Positions 7,278 through 13,933 of a stretch of 20,004 bases of DNA are shown in pieces (within the stretch, counting starts at the first letter, position 1; each line of letters opens with the position of its first letter). Location: the NCBI GenBank assembly GCA_903822115.1, contig CAIJNU010000054.1:1-20004 (forward strand), written 5' to 3'. The notes beneath the pieces were generated by a model. That model ran no database searches. It had not been told where the DNA came from and saw nothing but the letters and a program-made list of their open reading frames with translations. The stretch comes from an uncultured Candidatus Peregrinibacteria bacterium. Its GTDB lineage: Bacteria > Patescibacteriota > Gracilibacteria > Peribacterales > Peribacteraceae. Made by a program: the position numbers and the translations under genes.

Positions 7278-8675
7278 ATGCCAGCCAAATCTCTCGACCA
7301 AATCGTCTCCCTCAGCAAGCGCCGAGGGTTCATCTTCCCTGGATCGGATATCTACGGGGGACTCGCCAATACTTGGGACTACGGTCCGCTCGGCGCAGAA
7401 CTCAAAAACCGCGTGAAGCGCACGTGGTGGCAGACCTTCGTCCACGGACGGCAGGACATGGTGGGTCTGGACGCTTCAATCCTTATGAATGCGAAAGTGT
7501 GGGAAGCGAGCGGCCATGTCGGCAACTTCGCCGACCCGCTTGTCGATTGCAAGAACTGCAAGGAACGCACGCGCGGCGACAAACTCATCGAAGAGAAGCT
7601 CGGTGTCGAAGCGGCGGCCGTACTGAAGATCGAACAAGTCCAACCGATGCTGCTCGCCGAGAAGATCCCCTGCCCCAAGTGCGGCAAAGTCGCGTGGACC
7701 GAGGCAAAGAGATTCAATCTGATGTTCCGCACACAGCAGGGTGTCGTCGAAGGCGAAGGGAATGAAATTTATCTTCGCCCCGAGACCGCGCAGGGAATTT
7801 TCGTGAACTTCAAGAATATCGTGGACACGATGCGCATGCGCCTGCCGTTCGGCGTCGGCCAGATCGGCAAGGCATTCCGCAACGAGATCACGCCGGGCAA
7901 CTTCACCTTCCGCACGAGGGAATTCGAACAGATGGAGATCGAATACTTCGTGGAGCCGGGCACCGAGGCGAAGTACTTCGAAGAATGGAAAGACGCTGTC
8001 TGGGAATGGTTCCTGAGTTTCGGAATCGCGAAGGAAAGACTGCGTATCCGCGAACACGGCGCAGACGAGCTCTCGCATTACTCCAGCCGCACGATCGACA
8101 TCGAGTACCTCTTCCCATGGGGGTGGGGCGAGCTCTTCGGGCTGGCGAACAGAGCCGACTACGATCTGAAGCAGCACGAGAAATTCTCCGGGCAGGATAT
8201 GAAGTTCACCGATCCCGACGATCCCAAGAAGAAGTTTCTGCCGTACGTCGTGGAGCCGAGCTTCGGGTGTGATCGCTCGATTCTCACCTTCCTTCTCGAA
8301 GCGTACACGGAGGAAGTGCTGGAGAATGGCGAGACGAGAACCGTGATGAAACTCGACCCCCGTCTCGCGCCCTACGACCTCGCAATCCTTCCCCTCTCCA
8401 AAAAGGAACAGCTCATCGGCAAGGCACAAGAACTGTACAAGAGAATTGTACAGGAGACGAACCTCGTCTGTGATTTCGACATCACGGGATCCATCGGCAA
8501 ACGCTATCGCAGGCAGGATGAGATCGGCACGCCGAGGGCGATTACCGTTGATTTCGGTACCATCGGCGAGGACGAGAAGCAGGGGGAGAGGGATACGGTG
8601 ACCATCCGCGACCGCGACACCCTCAAGCAGGAGCGACTCTCCATCAATGAATTGATCGAGAAGTTGAAGCGATAA
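7278..8675 (+). CDS. glyS: glycyl-tRNA synthetase (single-chain, class II)
   Basis: Charges tRNA-Gly with glycine. The 465-residue product is of the homodimeric type (also called GlyQS/GRS1), not the bacterial alpha2beta2 type. It opens with KRRGFIFPGSDIYGGLANTW, and has a zinc-binding pair CKNC (91-94) and CPKC (132-135). Motif 2 is FRNEITPGNFTFRTREFEQM (200-219), motif 3 is PSFGCDRSILTFLL (327-340), and the C-terminal anticodon-binding domain runs from about residue 355. The start at 7278 (MPAKSLDQIVSLSKRRG) is where family similarity begins. The reading frame stays open far upstream, but only as the antisense of the PrsW-like gene. No SD is present. It is divergent from the PrsW-like gene. 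Confidence 0.96.
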   Translation: MPAKSLDQIVSLSKRRGFIFPGSDIYGGLANTWDYGPLGAELKNRVKRTWWQTFVHGRQDMVGLDASILMNAKVWEASGHVGNFADPLVDCKNCKERTRGDKLIEEKLGVEAAAVLKIEQVQPMLLAEKIPCPKCGKVAWTEAKRFNLMFRTQQGVVEGEGNEIYLRPETAQGIFVNFKNIVDTMRMRLPFGVGQIGKAFRNEITPGNFTFRTREFEQMEIEYFVEPGTEAKYFEEWKDAVWEWFLSFGIAKERLRIREHGADELSHYSSRTIDIEYLFPWGWGELFGLANRADYDLKQHEKFSGQDMKFTDPDDPKKKFLPYVVEPSFGCDRSILTFLLEAYTEEVLENGETRTVMKLDPRLAPYDLAILPLSKKEQLIGKAQELYKRIVQETNLVCDFDITGSIGKRYRRQDEIGTPRAITVDFGTIGEDEKQGERDTVTIRDRDTLKQERLSINELIEKLKR

Positions 8676-8711
8676 TGGCTTTGTCTTTCACCCTTCGTCA
8701 TACTGTAGACG

Positions 8712-9458
8712 ATGGTCATCGTCGTCATTGTCTTTCTCACATCTCTCCTCGCCACCTTTCTCAGTTCCATGTCCGGAGGAGGATCCGGACTCATTGCCAT
8801 TCCGGTTTGGCTTCTTCTGGGGATGTCCTATCCCACAGCCATGAGCATTCAAATCGCTTGTTCTGTTTTTTGGGTTCTTCCCGCTTCGTACAATTATCTG
8901 CACGATCGCCATGTTGATTGGAAGTTTCTCTGCCTATTCGGGCTGATCGGGATGGGCGGAGCCCTCATCGGGGCGATGACAGTCGTCAATCTCGATGCAA
9001 AATTTATTCATGCTGTCATCGGAGCAATTATTCTCATCCTCGTCGCTTGGACTCTGCGAAAGAAAGACCTTGGCCTGCACGAGAAACGAATCGCCTCCCG
9101 CTGGCAACGCCTTTCCGCGTATCCCTTTGCCGTACTCTTGGGTTTCTATGAAATCATCTTCGGCGCAGGAAACGCCGTCGCATTTTCCCTGCTGACATTT
9201 TGGACGCGTGGATTCGATTTCATGGATGCGCTGGGCAATTACTACGCCGTAGCTTTCCTCTGGTCCCTGCTCGGGCTCATCCTCCTGACTCTCAAAGGAT
9301 TTTTCGTTGCGTCTATTGCGATTCCGGCAGTGATCGGTGCCCTGATCGGAGGATTCATGGGCTCGCGCTTGGCAAGGTATAAAGGAAACACATTCATCAA
9401 AACAGGGTTTATTGTCATCGGAGGAGTTCTGGGACTGAAATTACTGCTCGGCTACTAA
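8712..9458 (+). CDS. TSUP/TauE-SafE family membrane permease
   Basis: A 248-residue integral membrane protein with about seven to eight hydrophobic helices arranged as two related halves, each with a Gly-rich entry: SSMSGGGSGLIAIP (18-31) and, in the second half, GFYEIIFGAGNAVAFSLLTF. This is the TSUP (DUF81, sulfite exporter TauE/SafE) pattern. Members move small organosulfur or sulfite-type anions, but the substrate cannot be inferred here. It follows glyS by 36 bp and could be co-transcribed. A -10-like CATACT at 8699-8704 lies 7 nt before the ATG, so a separate leaderless transcript is possible. No SD. The Leu and Phe codon use includes more AT-rich codons than its neighbours (TTT, ATT), which may hint at a different origin. 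Confidence 0.88.
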   Translation: MVIVVIVFLTSLLATFLSSMSGGGSGLIAIPVWLLLGMSYPTAMSIQIACSVFWVLPASYNYLHDRHVDWKFLCLFGLIGMGGALIGAMTVVNLDAKFIHAVIGAIILILVAWTLRKKDLGLHEKRIASRWQRLSAYPFAVLLGFYEIIFGAGNAVAFSLLTFWTRGFDFMDALGNYYAVAFLWSLLGLILLTLKGFFVASIAIPAVIGALIGGFMGSRLARYKGNTFIKTGFIVIGGVLGLKLLLGY

Positions 9459-9479
9459 AGGAGAAAGGTGGAGAAAATG

Positions 9480-9508
9480 TTGCGTACGAGAACAAATCCC
9501 GGTATATA
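9480..9508 (+). promoter_or_regulatory. candidate promoter for rpsB-tsf
   Basis: TTGCGT (9480-9485), a 17-bp spacer and TATATA (9503-9508). The alternative -10 TATACA overlaps at 9505-9510. The match is moderate (3 of 6 and 4 of 6). If used, the mRNA leader is about 150 nt and includes the hairpin at 9544-9583. Confidence 0.35.
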
Positions 9509-9543
9509 CACTGGGTACTTTCAACTGATCGCCGCGGTCCTGG

Positions 9544-9583
9544 CGATTGCCATCAGTTCTCACTCAGACAAGAGTGGCAATCG
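9544..9583 (+). promoter_or_regulatory. hairpin in the rpsB leader, possible S2 autoregulatory element
   Basis: A perfect 9-bp inverted repeat, CGATTGCCA at 9544-9552 and TGGCAATCG at 9575-9583, encloses a 22-nt loop. It lies 85 nt upstream of the rpsB start. No U-run follows, so it is not a classic terminator. In several bacteria the rpsB-tsf mRNA leader binds ribosomal protein S2 as feedback control. Whether this hairpin has that role is inference. Confidence 0.45.
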
Positions 9584-9667
9584 AATCCTCCGCACCATGC
9601 GAGAAGAGGTTGAAAGGCTTAAGGATTTCTATCACTGCTTCTCATTCCCCTTTACCCTCCATTTCCC

Positions 9668-10423
9668 ATGGCTATTCCTACCGAGAAGGAACTCCTCGCC
9701 TCCGCCTGCCACTTCGGACACCGCAAAGAGAAGTGGAATCCCAAGATGGCACCGTACCTCTACGGGGTACGCAAAGGCATTCACATCTTTGATCTCGAAC
9801 AGACGCGCAAGCACCTGACCGATGTCTGCAATGCGCTCAAGAAGTTGCAAGCGGAAGGCAAGACCATCCTCTTCGTCTCCACGAAGCAGCAGTCGATCCC
9901 CTTCCTCGAACACCTCGCGACCGTTCTGAACCAGCCAATGGTGACGAAGAAATGGATCCCGGGCCTCCTCACGAACTGGTCCACGATCCGTCGCCGTCTC
10001 AAGTACTACCTCGACCTCCAGAAGTCCTTCCAGACCGGCGAGGTGGAGAAATACACGAAGAAGGAACAGGTGCAACTCCGCAAGAAGCTCGCGAAGCTCG
10101 ATACCGCTCTCTCCGGAGTTTCGCGCATGTCGGGAATTCCCGATGCTGTCTTCGTCCTCGACGCAATTCGAGACCGCGTAGCCGTGCTCGAGGCGGCGAA
10201 ACTCAAAGTCCCGCTCTTCGGCCTCTGTGATTCCAATGCAGATCCCGACCACTTCACAGCCTTCGTCCCTGCGAATGACGACGCCGTGAAATCCGTCGCC
10301 CTCCTCCTCCAGACAGTCGAGTCCGAGCTCGTCGATGCGAAGTCCTCGAAAGACAAGGATGTTTCCGATGAAGAGGAGCCCGCTCCCGTCCTCGCCGCCG
10401 AACTCCGCGAGAAACAAGCCTGA
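9668..10423 (+). CDS. rpsB: 30S ribosomal protein S2
   Basis: Small-subunit protein S2, which binds at the 30S head-body junction and helps S1 binding. The N-terminus MAIPTEKELLASACHFGHRK, then WNPKMAPYLYGVRKGIHIFD, is unmistakable. Later LFVSTKQQ, RWIPG-like KKWIPGLLTNW and the VPLFGLCDSNADPD segment complete the family pattern. The length of 251 is normal, with an acidic C-terminal tail (DVSDEEEPAP). The ATG at 9668 follows a pyrimidine-rich tract (CCCTTTACCCTCCATTTCCC) and has no SD. It is followed by tsf after 47 bp, the conserved rpsB-tsf pair. Confidence 0.97.
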   Translation: MAIPTEKELLASACHFGHRKEKWNPKMAPYLYGVRKGIHIFDLEQTRKHLTDVCNALKKLQAEGKTILFVSTKQQSIPFLEHLATVLNQPMVTKKWIPGLLTNWSTIRRRLKYYLDLQKSFQTGEVEKYTKKEQVQLRKKLAKLDTALSGVSRMSGIPDAVFVLDAIRDRVAVLEAAKLKVPLFGLCDSNADPDHFTAFVPANDDAVKSVALLLQTVESELVDAKSSKDKDVSDEEEPAPVLAAELREKQA

Positions 10424-10470
10424 TCACCGTTTCACTTAACACTGTTCACTTTTCACTTCCCCAATCTCCC

Positions 10471-11247
10471 ATGCCCCCTATCTCCGCTTCCGACGTTTCC
10501 GATCTTCGCGCCCGCACCGGCGTTCCCATACTCGCATGCAAAGAAGCGCTTGAGGAAGCCAACGGCGATATGGAGAAAGCCATTGAGATCCTCCGCAAGC
10601 GCGGAGTTGCGCAAGCCGTGAAGAAGGCCGACCGCACGCAGCATGAAGGCGCACTCTTCATCGCTCAGAACGATGCGAAGGCTGTGCTCGTCTCTCTCAA
10701 ATGCGAGACGGATTTCGTGGCGCGCAATGAAGCATTTTCCGCGCTTGGACAATCGCTCGCGCAGACACTGCTTGAGAAGGGAGAGGCCGCGGCGAAGGAG
10801 GAGGCCGAGAAGGCCATGCCCGAAGCCGTGCAGAAACTGGGAGAGAATATTTCTCTCGGCGACATGCAGGAGGTTTCCGCTCCCACCGTCGGGAGTTACG
10901 TGCACAGTAATCGCAAGATTGCCGTGATCATCGGCCTCGATGTGCCGGGCGAGGGAGCCAAGGCGAAGGATGTGGCCATGCACGCCGCGGCGATGAACCC
11001 TCCCTACGTCCATCCGGACGACGTCCCCGCAGAACTCCTCGAGAAGGAACGCGAGATCTGGAAGGAGCAGCTGAGCAAGGAGAACAAGCCCGAGGCCATC
11101 CTCGAGAAGATCATGCTGGGCAAGGAGAAGAAGTTCCGCGAGGAGAACGCTCTGACGAAGCAAGCATTCGTGAAGGACGCGAACCAGACAATCGAGAAGT
11201 ATCTCGGATCCGCTCAGATCGAAAGCTACGTGCGCATCGTCGTCTGA
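10471..11247 (+). CDS. tsf: translation elongation factor Ts
   Basis: Nucleotide exchange factor for EF-Tu. The N-terminal UBA-like domain, SDVSDLRARTGVPILACKEA then LEEANGDMEKAIEILRKRG, and the EF-Tu contact motif TDFVARNE (80-87) are clear. The 258-residue length fits a one-and-a-half core-domain EF-Ts. The ATG at 10471 is preceded by TTCACTTCCCCAATCTCCC, a pyrimidine-rich tract without SD. It is co-directional with rpsB and surely in its operon. A small hairpin without a U-run follows the stop codon. Confidence 0.97.
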   Translation: MPPISASDVSDLRARTGVPILACKEALEEANGDMEKAIEILRKRGVAQAVKKADRTQHEGALFIAQNDAKAVLVSLKCETDFVARNEAFSALGQSLAQTLLEKGEAAAKEEAEKAMPEAVQKLGENISLGDMQEVSAPTVGSYVHSNRKIAVIIGLDVPGEGAKAKDVAMHAAAMNPPYVHPDDVPAELLEKEREIWKEQLSKENKPEAILEKIMLGKEKKFREENALTKQAFVKDANQTIEKYLGSAQIESYVRIVV

Positions 11248-11261
11248 CGCTGAAAAAGCGT
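11247..11261 (+). terminator. small hairpin after tsf (weak terminator candidate)
   Basis: The inverted repeat ACGCT (11247-11251), GAAAA loop and AGCGT (11257-11261) immediately follows the tsf stop codon. There is no U-run after it, so intrinsic termination would be weak at best. Confidence 0.3.
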
Positions 11262-11311
11262 GCCCTCGTGCAAGCCGAAATGCGCATGTTCGCTGCGAAG
11301 TTTTGGCGAGG

Positions 11312-11320
11312 TGCTATACT
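11312..11320 (+). promoter_or_regulatory. extended -10 box upstream of the small membrane protein gene
   Basis: TGCTATACT (TGn plus TATACT at 11315-11320) with no good -35 hexamer, as is usual for extended -10 promoters. The start would be near 11327, leaving a leader of about 21 nt ending in a pure pyrimidine-type tract (CCTCCCCCTCTTTCTC) before the ATG. Confidence 0.5.
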
Positions 11321-11347
11321 TCCAGATAATTCCTCCCCCTCTTTCTC

Positions 11348-11770
11348 ATGACCTCCTCCGTGAAACCTCTCGCATGGATTATGGGCGTTCTCCTGACGCT
11401 CGCGGGACTCGCGGGACTCTACTGGCATCCGAATCTCTCCGTCTTCCGCGTGGATACTGTCGTGAGTCTCTACACTCTCATCGTCGGACTCCTCGGCATC
11501 TGGGCCGCAGCTTCCGATTATAAGTACGCCAAAATCTACCTCGTGTCAGTCGGTATCGTCTACGCCGTCCTGACCGTCATCGGTCTGGTGAACAGCGGCG
11601 ATCTCTACGTCACGACCGTCAATGCGCCGGACACGTACGCCAATATCGTGATGGCGCTCCTCTCACTGATCGTCGGATTCGGGAGCAATGATGACAGCGT
11701 GCCGACACCGACAATGTCCACATCTGCGCCTCCGCCCTCGGTTCCGCCGACGGGTAGCTCGATGACGTGA
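11348..11770 (+). CDS. small four-helix membrane protein, DUF4383-like
   Basis: A 140-residue protein with four predicted transmembrane helices (about 8-25, 39-55, 62-82 and 95-113) and a polar Pro/Ser/Thr-rich tail (PTPTMSTSAPPPSVPPTGSS, 119 onward). The arrangement, with a Gly/Leu-rich first helix, a short HPN-containing loop and a VSLYTLIVGLLGIW second helix, resembles the DUF4383 family of small membrane proteins of unknown function. The match is by eye. It has its own extended -10 promoter and no SD. It converges on gnd. An extracytoplasmic tail of this composition would be flexible and could reach into the cell wall space. Confidence 0.75.
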   Translation: MTSSVKPLAWIMGVLLTLAGLAGLYWHPNLSVFRVDTVVSLYTLIVGLLGIWAAASDYKYAKIYLVSVGIVYAVLTVIGLVNSGDLYVTTVNAPDTYANIVMALLSLIVGFGSNDDSVPTPTMSTSAPPPSVPPTGSSMT

Positions 11771-11800
11771 TTCAGTACTGTCTGAAACTGTTCCCTCCCC

Positions 11801-13201
11801 TCACTCCCACTGCGTGTGGAAGTTGCCGGGCTTGTCGAGGCGTTCGTAGCCGTGCGCTCCGAAGAAATCCCGCTGCGCAGCAATGAGATTCTGCGGGAGA
11901 CGATCGCTACGTATCGAATCGTAGTACGCGAGGGATGAGGCAAGCGCCGGAATCGCGACGCCCTGTCCGATGCCATAAGCCGCGATCCTCCTCCACGCCT
12001 GCTGTCTCGCACCGGAAAAATGATCAATGATGGCCTGCTTCCGGCTCTTCATCTCTGCGGAAGTTCCGTCGTACGCTTTCTGGATGACTTCGAGAATCGG
12101 CGACCTGATGATGCACCCTCCGCGCCAGATGCGGGCTATTTCGGCGAGGGGTAAGTCCCACTTCTCGGTGGCACCGGCAATGCGAAGCAGATCGAACCCC
12201 TGCGAATACGTCGAGAGGGTTGCGACTTCGAGGGCAATGCGCACCTCATCGATGTCTGCAATGGAAACGGCATCTCCAAGGAGCGCTTCGGGAAAGATCT
12301 TGCTCCTCTGAGAACGTTCTTCCTTCCGTGCGGAAAGCGCTCGCGCCTCCACGGAAGCCGTAATGGTGGGGATTGGAACGCCGTAGTGCAGGGCGGATTC
12401 CACCGTCCACCTCCCCGTTCCTTTTTGCGCCGCCTGATCTTTGATCAACTCGACTAGAAAGCTGCCGCTCTGCGGATCCTTGAATGCGAGCACCTTGACC
12501 GTGATTTCCATGAGGTAGCTCGCAAGATCCCCTTTCGTCCACGTCGCGAATGTCCGTGCGATCTTCTCGGATCCCATGCCAGTACGCTTCAAGATCGCGT
12601 ACGACTCGGCGATCAATTGCATCACGCCGTACTCGATGCCGTTATGCACCATCTTCACGAAGTGTCCCGCTCCCCCCGCACCCATGTATGCGATGCACGG
12701 TTTGCCCTCGCCATCGTCCGCAGCCATCGTGGAGAGGAGGGGTAGAAGCTCCTTCACCGCATCCTCGTCGCCACCCGGCATCATGCTCGGACCAAGCAAC
12801 GCTCCCTTCTCACCTCCGCTGATCCCCATTCCAACGAAACGTATTCCGGTTTTCTTGAGCCGTTCAATCCGTCGTTCCGTGTCGCGGTAGTGACTGTTGC
12901 CGCCGTCGATGAGGATGTCGCCGCTGTCGAGGAGCGGCAGTAATTCCTCGATCACTACATCCACTGCGTCCCCGGCACTCACCATGAGCAAAATAGCGCG
13001 GGGCTTGGGGAGCGCATCACACAAAGCTCGAAGTGACTTGCATCCGACAAATGCCCCCTCCTTTCCATGCACCGAAAGAAATGCTTCAACTTTTTCCGCA
13101 GTCCTATTGAAAACCGCAACCGTGACTCCATTTCGAGCCGCATTGCGCGCAACATTGGCTCCCATGGTTCCGAGGCCGATGACGCCGAGTGCGTGCTTCA
13201 T
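11801..13201 (-). CDS. gnd: 6-phosphogluconate dehydrogenase, decarboxylating
   Basis: Oxidises 6-phosphogluconate to ribulose-5-phosphate with CO2 release and NAD(P)H formation. The 466-residue length is that of the full-size (long-chain) enzyme. The Rossmann motif GLGTMG is at 9-14. Next come DGGNSHYRDTERR (99-111) and MGISGGEKGALLGPSMMPGG (125-144). The catalytic segment GAGHFVKMVHNGIEYGVMQL contains K183, N187 and E190, the same positions as in well-studied homologues. The ATG at 13201 (MKHALGVIGLG) fits the family start. Six extra codons upstream (13219) would overlap a -10-like TATACT lying 6 nt before the ATG. It is read after tal (22 bp gap), in the same direction. Confidence 0.96.
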   Translation of the reverse strand: MKHALGVIGLGTMGANVARNAARNGVTVAVFNRTAEKVEAFLSVHGKEGAFVGCKSLRALCDALPKPRAILLMVSAGDAVDVVIEELLPLLDSGDILIDGGNSHYRDTERRIERLKKTGIRFVGMGISGGEKGALLGPSMMPGGDEDAVKELLPLLSTMAADDGEGKPCIAYMGAGGAGHFVKMVHNGIEYGVMQLIAESYAILKRTGMGSEKIARTFATWTKGDLASYLMEITVKVLAFKDPQSGSFLVELIKDQAAQKGTGRWTVESALHYGVPIPTITASVEARALSARKEERSQRSKIFPEALLGDAVSIADIDEVRIALEVATLSTYSQGFDLLRIAGATEKWDLPLAEIARIWRGGCIIRSPILEVIQKAYDGTSAEMKSRKQAIIDHFSGARQQAWRRIAAYGIGQGVAIPALASSLAYYDSIRSDRLPQNLIAAQRDFFGAHGYERLDKPGNFHTQWE

Positions 13202-13207
13202 AGCCGC

Positions 13208-13235
13208 AGTATACCTCATCGCTTTACTTTTTCAC
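13208..13235 (-). promoter_or_regulatory. candidate leaderless promoter for gnd
   Basis: On the minus strand, TATACT (13213-13208) stands six bases before the gnd ATG at 13201. Transcription starting seven bases after the -10 would begin at the A of the start codon. A -35-like GTGAAA (4 of 6) lies 16 bp upstream, inside the 3' end of tal. This would give gnd a leaderless mRNA in addition to any tal-gnd read-through. Confidence 0.4.
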
Positions 13236-13865
13236 TTTCTCCCAATCCTCCATAAATTTCTTCAGTCCCGCATCCGTAAGAGGATGCTTCGGCAATTTCA
13301 GGAATACCTCATAGGGAATCGTCGCAATGTGCGCGCCTAGCCGAGCTGCCTCTTCTATATGCTCCGGATGGCGCGTCGAAGCCACGAGGACTTCGGTTTG
13401 GAAGTCGTAGTGTGACCAAGCCTCCATGATCTTCGCGATGAGACCCATGCCACTCTCACCCACATCGTCGAGACGTCCCACGAAGGGGCTGATCATAGAT
13501 GCGCCGGCCTTCGCCGCGAGAATGGCCTGAGGAACGGAGAAGACGAGTGTCGTGTTCGTCTTGATCCCCTTCTCCTTGAAATGCCTCAACGCTTTCAATC
13601 CTTCTGTGGTCATCGGCACCTTCACGACGATGTGCTTGTGCCAGGCAGCGTATTCCTCACCCTGCGCAATCATTCCGGGAGCATCCACAGCCGTCACCTG
13701 CGCGCTCACACACGGAACCAGCTCGCACATGGCGAGGACAGTCTGCTTGAAATCTTTGCCCTCTTTGGCAACGAGACTCGGGTTAGTGGTGACGCCATCG
13801 AGCACGCCCCACGAGGCGATTTCCCTGACGTGATCGACATTGGCGGTATCGAGAAAGAGCTTCAT
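13224..13865 (-). CDS. tal: transaldolase (small TalC/FSA-type fold)
   Basis: A 213-residue single-domain class I aldolase of the transaldolase/fructose-6-phosphate aldolase subfamily. It begins MKLFLDTANVDHVREIASWG, then DGVTTNPSLVAKEG. The Schiff-base lysine is K82 in VVKVPMTTEGLKAL, followed by TNTTLVFS (103-110). Position 128 is Phe (ISPFVGRLDD). The equivalent residue is Tyr in E. coli FSA (Y131, 46 residues after its lysine K85, the same spacing as here) and Phe in transaldolase TalB. That favours true transaldolase activity over FSA. It is adjacent to gnd (same strand) and divergent from transketolase, its natural partner. The start follows CCTTTTCTC, again with no SD. Confidence 0.95.
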   Translation of the reverse strand: MKLFLDTANVDHVREIASWGVLDGVTTNPSLVAKEGKDFKQTVLAMCELVPCVSAQVTAVDAPGMIAQGEEYAAWHKHIVVKVPMTTEGLKALRHFKEKGIKTNTTLVFSVPQAILAAKAGASMISPFVGRLDDVGESGMGLIAKIMEAWSHYDFQTEVLVASTRHPEHIEEAARLGAHIATIPYEVFLKLPKHPLTDAGLKKFMEDWEKVKK

Positions 13866-13933
13866 GAGAAAAGGAAAAATGCGTGTTCAGTATGCATGTT
13901 TTTTCGTACCATATCCACTACACTTCTCACCAT
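13866..13933. promoter_or_regulatory. divergent tal/tkt intergenic region
   Basis: A 68-bp gap holds the promoters for tal (leftward) and tkt (rightward) if both are transcribed independently. I see only weak boxes: CATACT on the minus strand toward tal, and TACACT nine bases before the tkt ATG. A shared control region for the two non-oxidative pentose phosphate enzymes is plausible, but no operator-like palindrome stands out. Confidence 0.35.

Noticed and set aside
9468..9818. Plus-strand frame starting in the rpsB leader
   Set aside because: It overlaps the start of rpsB in another frame and shows no family features; better explained as untranslated leader.
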